A DNA stretch of 64,000 bases from Bryobacter sp. CoA8 C33 (GCA_019931185.1 JAINDK010000009.1:1-64000), one strand, 5' to 3'; positions 35,592-45,177 are shown, counted from the first letter of the stretch. The notes: generated from the letters alone by a model not told the origin. Program-made: numbers and translations.

Positions 35592-36449
35592 ATGCAAGTA
35601 GCGATCTTTGGTGCAGCCGGCCAGTTGGGCGTCGAACTCGTTCGCGTTTTCGGTGAAAGAGGCCACTTCGTCCACAGCTTCCGCCGCTCTGATGCGGACA
35701 TCACCGACCCCGCCCAGCTCGAAGCCCGTCTCGCGGCCCTCGATATCGGCCTCGTTCTCAACGCCGCCGCTTACAACAAGGTTGATATCGCCGAATCCGA
35801 GCCCCAGGTCGCCTACGCCGTCAACGGGCTCGCCGTGCGCAACCTCGCCGTTATCTGCCGTCAACTGGATGCCCGCCTCGTGCATTTCTCAACTGACTAC
35901 GTCTTCGACGGCGCCGCCGGCCGCCCTTACCGCGAAGAAGATCCCGTCCGCCCCATCAGCGCCTATGGCGTATCCAAGCTCGCGGGTGAGTTCTACGCGC
36001 AAGCCTATTGCGATTCTGCCCTCGTCCTGCGGACTTCCGGCGTTTTCGGCCCGGCGGGGCGCCATACGGCCGGCGGCAACTTCATCGAATCCATGTTGCG
36101 CCTCGCCGCCAAGGGCGGACCGTTGCGCATCGTCAATGATCACTTCGCCTCGCCCACCTATGCCCCGGAATTAGCCCGCGTCACCGCCGACCTCGTCGAT
36201 CTTGGTCAGTCTGGCGTCTTTCATGCCGGCGGCGGCGAGCCCATCTCCTGGTTCGATTACGCCGTGAAGATCTTTCGCCGCGCCGGCCTCGACCCGGAAC
36301 TGAAGCCCGCCAACGAGCGCGAGTATCGCACCGCCGCCCGCCGTCCGCGCTTTTCCGCCCTCGAGAACGCGCGCCTCAGCCGCACAGGTATTACCCCCTT
36401 TGCTCCGCTAGACCGGCAAATCGAACTTTACTTCGCTGCCCGCCGCTAG
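35592..36449 (+). CDS. rfbD: dTDP-4-dehydrorhamnose reductase
   Basis: This 285-residue extended-SDR enzyme reduces dTDP-4-keto-L-rhamnose in dTDP-rhamnose synthesis. It shows IFGAAGQLGVELV (NADPH site), DITDPAQLEA, LNAAAYNKVDIAESEP, FSTDYVFDGAAGRPY, YGVSKLAGE (catalytic Tyr and Lys) and VLRTSGVFGP. The ending RRPRFSALENARL is typical of RfbD. No rfbA, rfbB or rfbC gene lies nearby, so the other steps must be encoded elsewhere. Its stop overlaps the convergent VWFA gene by 4 bases. Confidence 0.94.
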   Translation: MQVAIFGAAGQLGVELVRVFGERGHFVHSFRRSDADITDPAQLEARLAALDIGLVLNAAAYNKVDIAESEPQVAYAVNGLAVRNLAVICRQLDARLVHFSTDYVFDGAAGRPYREEDPVRPISAYGVSKLAGEFYAQAYCDSALVLRTSGVFGPAGRHTAGGNFIESMLRLAAKGGPLRIVNDHFASPTYAPELARVTADLVDLGQSGVFHAGGGEPISWFDYAVKIFRRAGLDPELKPANEREYRTAARRPRFSALENARLSRTGITPFAPLDRQIELYFAARR

Positions 36450-37381
36450 CCCGCCATCGCGTAATAACCCCGCCGCGCCTGCACCCGCAAATTGTTGTCA
36501 CGCGGTTTGATTTCAACACGGCGAAACGCTCCGTCCCGCTTGTCGTTTGTCGGGCTGTAGCTCAGCGCATACTGACTTCGCATCTCCTCCTGCAATTGCT
36601 GAAATGCCTGGTCAAGTCCCCCCCGCCGTGTCACATCGAACACGCGCCCGCCCGTGTCGGCGCTCAGCCGTTTCAGTGCCCCCTCGTCACTGCCGTACAT
36701 AGGTTCGTAGTAAAAGAAGCTGTAAACTACCGAGTCCGACAGATGAGCCTGTTTCAGCGCATCGGCCGGTTTGTAGAAGCTGCCCTGGTCGGCCCCATCG
36801 GTCAACAACACGATTACTTTGCGCCCCGCCTCATGCCGCAGCTTCTCTTCGGCCGCCAGATACACGGCATCAAACAGCCGGGTGCCGCGAGGCGTGGTCG
36901 GCACCGGCCCCTGCGTCATCACCCGTGTCGGCCGCTGCCCCTCTACCTGGCTCAGGCTGCGGTCAAGGGCCGTCTGTGAGGAGGTCAGATCCTGCATCAA
37001 CTCCAACTCTGAGCCGAATGTGATCAGAAAGGCCAAGTCCTTCGGCCTAAGCACCTTGCGAAAGAATTCCGAGGCCGCCCGCTTGCCGGTTTCAATCACG
37101 TTGTACATTGATCCGGAGATGTCCACCAGCAGGCCAATCGTCAGCGGAAGATCCGTGTCCCGCTCAAAGCGATTGATCTGCTGCGGCCTGCCATCCTCGA
37201 AAACCGTGAAGTCGTCCTTCGTCAGATTCCCCACCAGTCCGCCCTGCTTGTTGCGCGCAGTGAACGTAATATTCACCAGTTGCACATCCACACGGATGAC
37301 CGGGTCCTGCGCAGCGGTCAACCCCGCCCCCGCTATCCCCGCTAAGGCGGTCCGCCGAGCTAATTTATCATGGTGTTTCAT
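36446..37381 (-). CDS. VWFA-related acidobacterial protein (TIGR03436-like)
   Basis: This 311-residue protein has a short twin-arginine-like start (KHHDKLARRTALAGIAGAG). A beta domain follows (VDVQLVNITFTARNKQGGLV; DDFTVFEDGRPQQINRFE). The A-domain has a complete MIDAS motif DISGS in IGLLVDISGSMYNVIE and VIVLLTDGADQGSFYKP. The ending LSYSPTNDKRDGAFRRVEIK, VQARRGYYA is characteristic. The ATG at 37381 has GGAGGG upstream, and a longer frame is unlikely. Its start codon abuts that of the divergent glycosylase gene. Role unknown; possibly binds extracellular protein. Confidence 0.85.
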   Translation of the reverse strand: MKHHDKLARRTALAGIAGAGLTAAQDPVIRVDVQLVNITFTARNKQGGLVGNLTKDDFTVFEDGRPQQINRFERDTDLPLTIGLLVDISGSMYNVIETGKRAASEFFRKVLRPKDLAFLITFGSELELMQDLTSSQTALDRSLSQVEGQRPTRVMTQGPVPTTPRGTRLFDAVYLAAEEKLRHEAGRKVIVLLTDGADQGSFYKPADALKQAHLSDSVVYSFFYYEPMYGSDEGALKRLSADTGGRVFDVTRRGGLDQAFQQLQEEMRSQYALSYSPTNDKRDGAFRRVEIKPRDNNLRVQARRGYYAMAG

Positions 37382-37975
37382 ATGGAAGAAGCCCTCCGCC
37401 ACTTGCGTCGCCGCGATCCGGCACTCAAGGCAATCATCTCGCAAGTTGGCCCGTTTGACATCGATTACCATCCTGCCAGTTTTCATTCGCTCGCCCAATC
37501 GATCGTTTACCAACAGCTCAGCGGAAAAGCCGCCGCTACCATTCTGGGACGGCTCACCAGCCGCTGCCAGGTACAACGCCTGACTCCGAATTCCTTGTTA
37601 ACCCTCAATGAAGCCGATTATCGCGCCGCTGGCATATCCACACAAAAAGCCGCCTCCCTGCTCGATCTCGCAGCCCGCACCCAAAGCGGCGAAATCCGCT
37701 TTGCCGCCCTGCGGCGCAAAACCGACGAAGAGATCATCGCCGAGCTCACTCGCGTCCGCGGCATCGGTGTCTGGACCGCGCAGATGTTTCTCCTGTTCGC
37801 CCTCCGCCGCCCCGACGTATTCCCCGTGCTCGACCTGGGCGTCCGCAATGGAATGAAAAAGGTCTACGGCCTCGGCGACCAAGCCCGGCACGAAGACTTT
37901 GCCGCCATCGCCGAACCCTGGCGGCCTTGGCGCAGCGTCGGCTCCTGGTATATGTGGCGCAGCCTCGAGATTTAG
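37382..37975 (+). CDS. DNA-3-methyladenine glycosylase, AlkA-like (HhH-GPD)
   Basis: This 197-residue protein excises alkylated bases. It has the helix-hairpin-helix segment LTRVRGIGVWTAQMFLLFAL and the catalytic Asp in PVLDLGVRNGM. It also has the upstream LAQSIVYQQLSGKAA typical of the AlkA family. It lacks the AlkA N-terminal beta domain, as in many short bacterial AlkA and MagIII-like enzymes. ATG 37382 was chosen, with 37370 as the alternative. No strong ribosome-binding site is visible, because the upstream DNA is the coding start of the divergent gene. Confidence 0.88.
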   Translation: MEEALRHLRRRDPALKAIISQVGPFDIDYHPASFHSLAQSIVYQQLSGKAAATILGRLTSRCQVQRLTPNSLLTLNEADYRAAGISTQKAASLLDLAARTQSGEIRFAALRRKTDEEIIAELTRVRGIGVWTAQMFLLFALRRPDVFPVLDLGVRNGMKKVYGLGDQARHEDFAAIAEPWRPWRSVGSWYMWRSLEI

Positions 37976-38033
37976 GAGCGGGTCCGCGCGAGGCTCCGCG
38001 CGAGGCTGGCCTCCGGGCATAAAATCTGATTAG

Positions 38034-40298
38034 ATGTACTTGGTGCTAAAGATTCTTTTGCTTGCCGCCCTTGTGCTCCATGCCGCGGCTCAAACCCCCG
38101 ATGCCCAATTCTTTGAGTCCGAGGTCCGCCCGATTCTGCGCGCCAATTGCTGGGGTTGCCACAGCGAAGCCAACACGACCAGCGGCCTCTCCCTGCAAAC
38201 GCGCGAGTCGATCCTCCGGGGCGGCAACCGCGGCCCCGCCGCGGCGATTCTTCTGGATGCCACGCGGCACGTTGGCGATCTCAAAATGCCCCCCGGCAAG
38301 AAACTCAACGAGGCCCAGTTGGCTACTCTCGAAAAGTGGGTCAATGCCGGTTTGCCCATGCCCGAGGGCTTGCTCAAAAGCAAGCGCCCCGGGCTCAATC
38401 ACTGGGCCTATCAGCCCGTGCGCCGTCCCGCTCTGCCCGAGGTCAGCAATGGATCTTGGGTGCGCAATCCCATCGACCGCTTCATCCTCGCCCGGCTTGA
38501 GGCCGCTCGCATCGCTCCCGCCCCCGAGGCCGGCCGCGTCGCTCTGCTTCGCCGTCTCAGCCTCGACCTCACCGGCCTGCCCCCCACCATGGCTGAGCTA
38601 AAAGCCTTTCTCGCCGACTCCAGTCCCAATGCTTATGAGAAACAAGTCGACCGCCTGCTTGCCTCGCCGCATTACGGCGAGCGCTGGGGCCGCCATTGGC
38701 TCGATGTCGCCCACTATGCTGACTCTGACGGTTACACCATCGATTCTCCCCGCGACATCTGGATGTACCGCGATTGGGTCATCGATGCCGTCAATCGCGA
38801 CATGCCCTTCGACCGCTTCGTCATCGAGCAGTTCGCCGGAGACCTCCTGCCCGAGCCCACCACTTCCCAGTTAATCGCCACCGGCTTTCATCGCAATACC
38901 ACCTCCAACTTCGAAGGTGGCATCGACTTCGAACAGTACCGTGTCGAGGCCGTCGCCGATCGCCTCGCCACTACCGGAGCGGCTTTTCTCGGCCTCACCG
39001 TCGGCTGCGCCCGCTGTCACGACCACAAGTACGACCCCATCTCCCAGCGCGAGTACTACCAGCTCTTCGCCTATCTCAACAACACCGACGAAGTCGACAA
39101 GGAAGCCGACCGGAAACTCTTCAACAAGCCCTTTCTCGAGCTCGGTACCGATGCCGAAAAAGCCGAGTTCGCCGTTTGGCAGCAAAAGATAATCGTCGCC
39201 GAAGAGCGCATGCGCAAGCGCCTCGAGACTTACTCCGGCGACCCGAAGAAGGATGAAACCCTGGTCAACATCGAGAAGGAATTGTCGCTGTTGCGCGCCA
39301 ACAAACCCAAGCTTCCGCGTACCATGATCATGCGCGACCTGCCCGCTCCCCGGCCCGCCTACATCCACCTCATGGGTGACTTCACCCGTAAAGGCTCACC
39401 GGTCTCTCCCGGCACCCCCTCCTTCCTGCCCTTCCCAAAGAACAAAGCCGGCACGCGCCTCGCTCTCGCCGAGTGGCTCATGGATCCCGAGCACCCGCTC
39501 ACCTCCCGCGTCACCGTCAATCGCATCTGGCAGACCTACTTCGGCCGCGGCATTGTCGAGACCGAGAATGATTTCGGCACCCAGGGCGACAAGCCCACTC
39601 ATCCGGAACTGCTCGACTGGCTAGCCCTCGAATTCCGCGAAAAAGGCTGGAGCCAAAAGGCCCTGCACCGCCTCATCGTCACCTCGGCGGCTTACCGGCA
39701 ATCGTCCAATCTCCGCTCCGAAGACCCCGAAAACAAACTCTTCTCCCGGCAGAACCGATTGCGCCTCGATGCCGAAAGCATCCGCGATGCTTCTCTGGTC
39801 GCCAGCGGACTGCTGGCGCCGAAGGTCGGTGGCCCCAGCGTATACCCACCCCTGCCCGCCGGCGTCTATCAGGTCACCCAGGTGCGGCGCGAGTGGAAAA
39901 CCTCCACGGGCGAAGACCGCTACCGCCGCGGCATGTACACCTTCTTCCAGCGCTCGGCCCCTCACCCCAGCCTGGTTGTTTTCGATGCCCCCGATTCCAC
40001 CATCGCTTGCACCCGCCGCAACCGCTCCAATACCCCTCTGCAAGCTCTGACCCAACTCAATGACGAAGGCGCCTATGAGTGGGCCGAGGCCCTCGCTCGC
40101 CGTATGACCGCCGCCGCCTCCTCCGACGAGGACCGCCTCTCCACCGGCTTTGAGTTGGCTCTCAACCGCCAGCCCCGGCCTGAGGAATCCACGCGCCTGT
40201 TGCGATTCGTCCGCCAGCAGCGCGATTCCCAGCTTGACCCCTGGCCTTCCGTGGCCCGGGCCCTGCTTAACCTCGATGAATTCCTGACACGCCCATGA
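38034..40298 (+). CDS. PSCyt1/DUF1549-DUF1553 cytochrome protein
   Basis: This 754-residue protein has a signal peptide (LKILLLAALVLHAAAQTP). A cytochrome-type domain follows with CWGCH. DUF1549 has PIDRFILARLEAARI and CARCHDHKYDPISQREYYQL. DUF1553 has LTSRVTVNRIWQTYFGRG, THPELLDWLALEFREKGWS and RRNRSNTPLQALTQLNDEGA. It lacks the LamG insert of the 22574-25654 member. The DUF1501 gene follows with a 4-base overlap. Function is not established; export and electron transfer are likely from the haem motifs. Confidence 0.9.
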   Translation: MYLVLKILLLAALVLHAAAQTPDAQFFESEVRPILRANCWGCHSEANTTSGLSLQTRESILRGGNRGPAAAILLDATRHVGDLKMPPGKKLNEAQLATLEKWVNAGLPMPEGLLKSKRPGLNHWAYQPVRRPALPEVSNGSWVRNPIDRFILARLEAARIAPAPEAGRVALLRRLSLDLTGLPPTMAELKAFLADSSPNAYEKQVDRLLASPHYGERWGRHWLDVAHYADSDGYTIDSPRDIWMYRDWVIDAVNRDMPFDRFVIEQFAGDLLPEPTTSQLIATGFHRNTTSNFEGGIDFEQYRVEAVADRLATTGAAFLGLTVGCARCHDHKYDPISQREYYQLFAYLNNTDEVDKEADRKLFNKPFLELGTDAEKAEFAVWQQKIIVAEERMRKRLETYSGDPKKDETLVNIEKELSLLRANKPKLPRTMIMRDLPAPRPAYIHLMGDFTRKGSPVSPGTPSFLPFPKNKAGTRLALAEWLMDPEHPLTSRVTVNRIWQTYFGRGIVETENDFGTQGDKPTHPELLDWLALEFREKGWSQKALHRLIVTSAAYRQSSNLRSEDPENKLFSRQNRLRLDAESIRDASLVASGLLAPKVGGPSVYPPLPAGVYQVTQVRREWKTSTGEDRYRRGMYTFFQRSAPHPSLVVFDAPDSTIACTRRNRSNTPLQALTQLNDEGAYEWAEALARRMTAAASSDEDRLSTGFELALNRQPRPEESTRLLRFVRQQRDSQLDPWPSVARALLNLDEFLTRP

Positions 40299-41680
40299 CC
40301 CACCCTCTCTTACTCCAAACCCGGCGCCATTTCTTTCGCTCCTCCGCTCTGAGCCTCGCGGCGAGCTATCTGAACGCCGCCTCGGCCAGGCATCATGAGG
40401 CCCGCATCGATCATGTCATTTATCTGTTCCAGGCCGGCGGCCCCAGCCAGTTGGAACTTTTCGATTACAAACCTGTCCTCGCCCGCTACGACCAGCAAAC
40501 CGCTCCCCCCGAACTCCTCAAGGGCAAGCGCTTCGCCTTTATGGACACCTTCTCGAAGGAGCCTCCAAAGATGCTGGGCCCCCGCCGCACCTTCCAGCAA
40601 GCCGGCTCCTCCGGAATGCACTTCTCTGATCTGCTCCCAAACATCGCCTCCGTCGCCGACGAACTCACCATGTTTCATGGCGTCGCTACTGACAACTTCA
40701 ACCACGGCCCGGCCAAGCTCTTCATGAACACCGGCTCGGTCCGCGCCGGCCGCCCCAGCATCGGCTCCTGGGTCACTTATGGTCTCGGCAGCGAATCGAA
40801 GGATCTCCCCGGCTTTGTCGTGCTGCAATCCGGCCCGCGCGGGCCCCGCTCCGGCGCCCAGCTTTGGTCTAGCGGCTTCCTGCCCACCAGCTTTCAGGGC
40901 GTCCCGTTTCGCAATACGGGCGACCCGATTCTCAACCTCTCCACCCCAAAGGCGGTTACGCCGGCCCAGCAGCGCCAGACCATCGACCTGATCGGCGATC
41001 TCAACCAGTTGGAGCGCCAGCGCACCGGCGACACCGAGGTCGACACGCGCATCGCTCAGTATGAGATGGCCTTCCGCATGCAAACCTCCGGGCCCGAACT
41101 CATCAACTTCGGCCAGGAATCACAAGCCACTCTCGATATGTATGGCGCCAAGCCTGGCCAGCCCGAGCACGCCTTCGCCAACAACTGCCTGCTCGCGCGC
41201 CGTCTCGTTGAACGCGGCGTTCGCTTCGTGCAGCTTTACCACACCGATTGGGATCATCACGACGATCTCACCAAGCCCCTCGAACAGGTCACCCGCGAAG
41301 TCGACCAAGCCACCGCCGCCCTCATCCGCGACCTCAAGCAGCGCGGCCTGCTCGACCGTACACTTGTCATCTGGGGTGGCGAATTCGGCCGTACCCCTAT
41401 GGGCGAAGTCCGCGAAAAGGGTAAAGTCGGACGAAATCATCACATCGACGCCTATTCCCTGTTCATGGCTGGCGGCGGCCTCAAGCGGGGTACAATCGTC
41501 GGTGGCACCGACGAGCTTGGCTTCTCCCCGGCCCATTCCCCCATCCATGTCCACGACATCCAGGCCACTCTGCTGCACCTGCTTGGCATCGATCACAAGA
41601 AGCTCACTTTCCGCTACCAGGGCCGCGATTTCCGCCTCACCGATGTCGCCGGCGAGATAGTCCATAAAGCTCTCGTCTAA
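40295..41680 (+). CDS. DUF1501 family twin-arginine exported protein
   Basis: This 461-residue protein starts with [20 protein letters not shown], a twin-arginine signal. DUF1501 motifs are [80 protein letters not shown] and [17 protein letters not shown]. It is translationally coupled to the PSCyt gene by a 4-base overlap. A cyclophilin gene follows 11 bases later, possibly in the same transcript. Confidence 0.93.
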   Translation: MTHPLLLQTRRHFFRSSALSLAASYLNAASARHHEARIDHVIYLFQAGGPSQLELFDYKPVLARYDQQTAPPELLKGKRFAFMDTFSKEPPKMLGPRRTFQQAGSSGMHFSDLLPNIASVADELTMFHGVATDNFNHGPAKLFMNTGSVRAGRPSIGSWVTYGLGSESKDLPGFVVLQSGPRGPRSGAQLWSSGFLPTSFQGVPFRNTGDPILNLSTPKAVTPAQQRQTIDLIGDLNQLERQRTGDTEVDTRIAQYEMAFRMQTSGPELINFGQESQATLDMYGAKPGQPEHAFANNCLLARRLVERGVRFVQLYHTDWDHHDDLTKPLEQVTREVDQATAALIRDLKQRGLLDRTLVIWGGEFGRTPMGEVREKGKVGRNHHIDAYSLFMAGGGLKRGTIVGGTDELGFSPAHSPIHVHDIQATLLHLLGIDHKKLTFRYQGRDFRLTDVAGEIVHKALV

Positions 41681-41691
41681 ACTGGGAGGAT

Positions 41692-42180
41692 ATGTCTCAA
41701 TCCTCCTACCCCGCGCCGCCGTCGATGTCGATCGACGTGAACTCGAACTATACGGCCACCTTCGATACTTCCAAGGGCAAGATCGTCGTCGAACTCAAGC
41801 CGAGGAATGCTCCGGTCACCGTCAACAACTTCGTCTTCTTGGCCAATGAGGGTTTCTACAACGGTACTGTTTTTCATCGCGTCATCCCCGATTTCATGAT
41901 CCAGGGTGGAGATCCCACCGCCACCGGCCGCGGCGGTCCGGGCTATCGCTTCGAGGATGAGTGCCGCAATCCCGGCGCGCTCAGCCACGATGTGGGTGTC
42001 CTTTCGATGGCCAATGCCGGCCCCAATACCAACGGCAGCCAGTTCTTCATCACTCACATAAAAACCGATTGGCTCGACGGCAAGCACACCGTATTCGGCA
42101 AAGTCATCGAAGGGCAAAACGTGGTCCATGCGATCGCTCAGGGCGATTCGCTTCACTCCGTGACGATTACTGCCGCTTAG
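41692..42180 (+). CDS. ppiB: Peptidyl-prolyl cis-trans isomerase, cyclophilin type
   Basis: This 162-residue cyclophilin contains [40 protein letters not shown] (catalytic Arg, Phe) and [31 protein letters not shown] is also present. There is no signal peptide, so it should act in the cytoplasm on proline bonds during folding. The N-terminal 20 residues extend the usual core. The 3' end overlaps the convergent small gene by 4 bases. Confidence 0.94.
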   Translation: MSQSSYPAPPSMSIDVNSNYTATFDTSKGKIVVELKPRNAPVTVNNFVFLANEGFYNGTVFHRVIPDFMIQGGDPTATGRGGPGYRFEDECRNPGALSHDVGVLSMANAGPNTNGSQFFITHIKTDWLDGKHTVFGKVIEGQNVVHAIAQGDSLHSVTITAA

Positions 42181-42602
42181 TGGTGGTCATGACGAGGCTT
42201 GGGATCACGGCCCCGCACGCGGTCGTATAGATGCCGCTGGTTCGTGGTTCCCAGGCTCGTGTTGTAGAAGCTGTCGTGCCCCAGTCCTTCGCGCAGGTCC
42301 TCGAGAAATTCGTGCAGCTCACGAAGCTGTTCGGCCAAGGCCGGCTCCTTGCCGCCCGACGGCGTTGTGAAGAACATCTGATACCCACCGTGCGTCAACT
42401 CCCCGATTTCCCGCCCCACGACCACCCCAGCCCGCTCAACCACCGCTTTGCCGCTATCCTCGCGGAGCACTGCCGCGCACCCCTTGCGCATCACGGCAGC
42501 CTTACCGTTGCCCTTCTTGCTCACGGCCATTCCCTGGGCCTTGAGCGCGGCAAGTCGATCGTCGAATCCGAGTTCACGGGGCTTTTCCCGGCGAAAGAAC
42601 AT
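42177..42602 (-). CDS. Conserved-looking hypothetical protein
   Basis: This 141-residue cytoplasmic protein starts [21 protein letters not shown] middle region ([38 protein letters not shown]) and [20 protein letters not shown] follow. The C-terminus is [20 protein letters not shown], ending His/Asp rich. I do not recognise a family. It lies 22 bases from the divergent 42625 gene, so the two share a promoter region. Codon use is that of a normal gene. Confidence 0.6.
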   Translation of the reverse strand: MFFRREKPRELGFDDRLAALKAQGMAVSKKGNGKAAVMRKGCAAVLREDSGKAVVERAGVVVGREIGELTHGGYQMFFTTPSGGKEPALAEQLRELHEFLEDLREGLGHDSFYNTSLGTTNQRHLYDRVRGRDPKPRHDHH

Positions 42603-42624
42603 ACTCTCAGTGTACCGTGAGGTA

Positions 42625-43023
42625 ATGAGCTTCCTCGATAATCTGGAAAACAACCTCAAGGCCCTCGAATCCCGCGAGGAAAAAGACCCCGCCTCCCTAC
42701 GGGAGGCTCAGGCCCGCCGCGAGGCCGAACGCGCGGCGGCTCTCGCCGCCGCTCCCATGGCGGAGACCTTGCGGCATGGCCCCTTTACTGAAAAGTTTCT
42801 CACTGCCTGCCGTGTCCTCGGTCACGCCCAGCGCACCATGGTGCGCTTCACCTGGATCGACAACACGCTCCGGCTCGAGGCAAAAGAACGCCGCCTCGAC
42901 CTGATTCCGCGTGCGGAAGGCGTCGAGGCGGCGTTCTCGATCGATCAACATCCCGTGTCCAGCCGTCTGTTGACCTTGACGGAAGACCCGGAGGAAATTG
43001 CCCAATCCTGGCTTAGTGCTTAG
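42625..43023 (+). CDS. Hypothetical protein
   Basis: This 132-residue protein has a charged coiled N-terminal region (SFLDNLENNLKALESREEKD; QARREAERAAALAAA). A small alpha/beta part follows (MVRFTWIDNTLRLEAKERRL; HPVSSRLLTLTEDPEEIAQS). GAGGTA precedes the ATG. No family is recognised. It is divergent from the 42602 gene and convergent with the small membrane gene, overlapping it by 11 bases. Confidence 0.6.
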   Translation: MSFLDNLENNLKALESREEKDPASLREAQARREAERAAALAAAPMAETLRHGPFTEKFLTACRVLGHAQRTMVRFTWIDNTLRLEAKERRLDLIPRAEGVEAAFSIDQHPVSSRLLTLTEDPEEIAQSWLSA

Positions 43024-43246
43024 CTTCGTGGCCGCCCGCCGGCGCCGCCCCGTGCCCGGCTTCCGCCCCGTGCGCCGCACCCGCGGCATGAGCCTCTTCA
43101 TGCAATTCATACGGCCGCGAAGGGATCGTCGAATAAACGTAAAGGAATACCGTGGCCGCGATCAGGAGCATCAATAGCGGGCCCAACAAAAACTTCTTCT
43201 CGCGATCCGTGTAGGTGTTCGAGTTGTACGGAGAATTGACTGCCAT
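43013..43246 (-). CDS. Small membrane protein with histidine-rich tail
   Basis: This 77-residue protein has one central transmembrane helix (FLLGPLLMLLIAATVFLYVY). A tail of about 30 residues contains six His with Ala, Gly and Glu (HEEAHAAGAAHGAEAGHG and HEAKH). The tail could bind metal or only be disordered. GGAAGT lies just before the ATG. It is divergent from nuoB by 31 bases and may share its regulation, but its family is unknown. Confidence 0.6.
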   Translation of the reverse strand: MAVNSPYNSNTYTDREKKFLLGPLLMLLIAATVFLYVYSTIPSRPYELHEEAHAAGAAHGAEAGHGAAPAGGHEAKH

Positions 43247-43258
43247 ACTTCCAAGTTA

Positions 43259-43273
43259 AACTAAAATTTAGTT
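43259..43273. promoter_or_regulatory. Palindrome and overlapping -10 between divergent genes
   Basis: AACTAAA-A-TTTAGTT is a perfect 7-bp inverted repeat centred between nuoB and the divergent small membrane gene. It contains TAAAAT at 43262-43267, a -10-like hexamer ending 10 bases before the nuoB GTG, so transcripts could be nearly leaderless. It may be an operator or two overlapping promoters. Confidence 0.4.
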
Positions 43274-43277
43274 CACT

Positions 43278-43832
43278 GTGTTGACTCTGCAAAACCAGTT
43301 CGAGCAGAACTTTGTAACCACCTCGGTTGATTACGTTTTCAACTGGGCCCGCAAGTCCGCCATCTGGCCCTTGAGCTTCGGCCTCGCCTGCTGCGCCATT
43401 GAGATGATCGCCTCCACCACTGGACGCTTCGACATGGCCCGCTTCGGCGCCGAGGTCTTCCGCCCCTCCCCCCGTCAGGCCGATCTCATGATCGTCGCCG
43501 GCACGGTTAGCCTCAAGATGGCTCCCGTGCTCAAGCGCATCTACGATCAGATGCCCGAGCCCAAATGGGTCATCTCGATGGGCGCCTGCTCGAGCGTCGG
43601 CGGTCCTTTCAATACCTATTCCGTCCTGCAGGGCGTGGACAAGATCGTTCCCGTGGATGTCTACATCACGGGCTGTCCACCCCGGCCCGAAAATCTGTTC
43701 TATGGGCTCCTCAAGCTCCAGGACAAGATCGACCGGATGCACACCCTCCGGCGCAAGCCGACTCATGTGCGTCTGACAGAAGACATGCTGAAAGACTTTG
43801 AACGGCGTGTCAACCTTGTACAACTCGGATGA
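43278..43832 (+). CDS. nuoB: NADH-quinone oxidoreductase subunit B (orphan copy)
   Basis: This 184-residue complex I subunit carries the N2 iron-sulfur cluster ligands: the CC pair in [10 protein letters not shown], Cys in MGACSSVGG and Cys in [10 protein letters not shown]. Length and core are normal. The start is GTG at 43278 or TTG three bases later, and no ribosome-binding site is visible. nuoA, nuoC and nuoD do not lie next to it; instead pgeF follows with a 4-base overlap. The rest of complex I must lie elsewhere in the genome, or this is a second copy. Confidence 0.93.
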   Translation: MLTLQNQFEQNFVTTSVDYVFNWARKSAIWPLSFGLACCAIEMIASTTGRFDMARFGAEVFRPSPRQADLMIVAGTVSLKMAPVLKRIYDQMPEPKWVISMGACSSVGGPFNTYSVLQGVDKIVPVDVYITGCPPRPENLFYGLLKLQDKIDRMHTLRRKPTHVRLTEDMLKDFERRVNLVQLG

Positions 43833-44440
43833 TCGCCGCCCCGCCGCTCAAGGATCTCCCCGACGTCGAACATGGCTTCGGCGCTCGCGACGACGGCGCT
43901 TGGCTTGAGCCCGCCAGCCATGCTTGGCTCAAGCAGGTTCATTCCGCCCGCGTCTTGCGCTGCCGCGCGCCGGGCGAACAGGGTGAAGCCGATGCCCTCA
44001 TTACCACCACCCCCGATCTTTGGATCTCCATCCGTACCGCCGACTGCCTGCCCATCTTGATCGCCGACCCCTCGGCGCGCATCGTCGCCGCGGTCCACGC
44101 CGGCTGGCGCGGTACCGCCGCCGGCATTGTTTCCCACACGGTTCAGCAAATGGTCGCCCTCGGCGCCGAGCCTTCGAGCCTCGTCGCCGCCATCGGTCCC
44201 GGTATCGCCTACTGCTGCTTTGAGGTCGGCCCCGAAGTCTCTCCTCACTTTGGAGCCGAGGGCCGCACCTGCGTCGATCTCGCCGAAGCCAATGAGCGTC
44301 AACTGCTCGATGCCGGCCTCGATCTAGACCGGATCTGGGTCTGCAAGCTTTGCACCAAGTGCAATCCCGGTCAGTTTTATTCCTTCCGCCGCGATGGTGA
44401 GGCTGCCGGTCGAATGGTCAGCGCGATTCGCATCATCTGA
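43829..44440 (+). CDS. pgeF: Peptidoglycan editing factor PgeF (laccase-domain protein)
   Basis: This 203-residue YfiH/DUF152 family protein corrects wrongly built peptidoglycan precursors. Metal ligands are visible in KQVHSARV (His), [13 protein letters not shown] (Cys) and [14 protein letters not shown] (His). The motif [12 protein letters not shown] and the C-terminal [14 protein letters not shown] follow. It overlaps nuoB by 4 bases. The alaX remnant begins within its last codons. Confidence 0.93.
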   Translation: MIAAPPLKDLPDVEHGFGARDDGAWLEPASHAWLKQVHSARVLRCRAPGEQGEADALITTTPDLWISIRTADCLPILIADPSARIVAAVHAGWRGTAAGIVSHTVQQMVALGAEPSSLVAAIGPGIAYCCFEVGPEVSPHFGAEGRTCVDLAEANERQLLDAGLDLDRIWVCKLCTKCNPGQFYSFRRDGEAAGRMVSAIRII

Positions 44441-45177
44441 TCCATGCCGCCACCGAACGCCTTTTCTGGCTCGAAGGCTACCCGCTCACCTGCCCCGTCC
44501 AACTGCTGGGCGGCGAGCCGGGGCGCCTCCTCTTTGACCGTACTCCCGTCTTCCCCGGTGGCGGCGGACAACCGGCCGACATGGCTTGGGTATGCCTCCC
44601 CGATGGCGAAACACGACGCATTCTCGCCGTCGAGGCTGGCCCCGGGGACGAATTGTGGCATGTTTTCGAGGGCGCTCTTGAGCCCGCTGCCCCCCGGCTC
44701 CCTGCTCACTGTCAGCGTCGATGCCCCCCGCCGTGCGCTTCTATCGCGCCGCCACACCGCCCTACACATCGTCAATACTCTCGCCCTGCGCGACTATGGC
44801 GCCTGGATCACCGGCGCCCAGATCGGCGAGGCGTATATTCGCGGATCGACTTCAAGATTGAAGACTACACCCCCGCTCTGATCGAGGACCTCACCCGTAA
44901 CGTCAACCAGGTCATCCGCGCCGGCCATTCCACCCGTGCCTTCTTTCTCCCCGAAGCTGAATTCGCCCGGCGCCCCGATCTCCTCCGCACCCTCGAAGTC
45001 AAGCCGCCCGTCCGCCACGGGCAGGTCTGCATCGTCGCCATCGACGGTTTCGATGAACAGGCCTGCGTCGGCACGCACGCCCCCAATACGCTCGAGCTGG
45101 GTCGCCTGGAAATCTTTAAAACAGAGAACAAAGGCCGAATCAATAAGCGCCTGTATTCACGGCTGATCCCGGCCTGA
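44437..45177 (+). pseudogene. alaX: AlaX-type alanyl-tRNA editing protein, frameshifted
   Basis: Three pieces of one AlaX-type editing protein lie in two frames. The first, ERLFWLEGYPLTCPVQLLGG to ELWHVFEGALEP with PGGGGQPAD, is in one frame. The second, GSLLTVSVDAPRRALLSRRH to GAQIGEAY with HTALHIVNTL, is in another. The last, SRIDFKIEDYTPALIEDL to NKRLY with ACVGTHAPNTLELG, returns to the first frame. The shifts fit one extra C in the run at 44690-44695 and two extra bases at the TATAT at 44834-44838. The zinc residues (HxxxH, CxxxH) all survive. No ATG starts the first frame; ATG 44444 is out of frame and CTG 44437 is in frame. A pseudogene or an indel assembly error are both possible. Confidence 0.75.
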
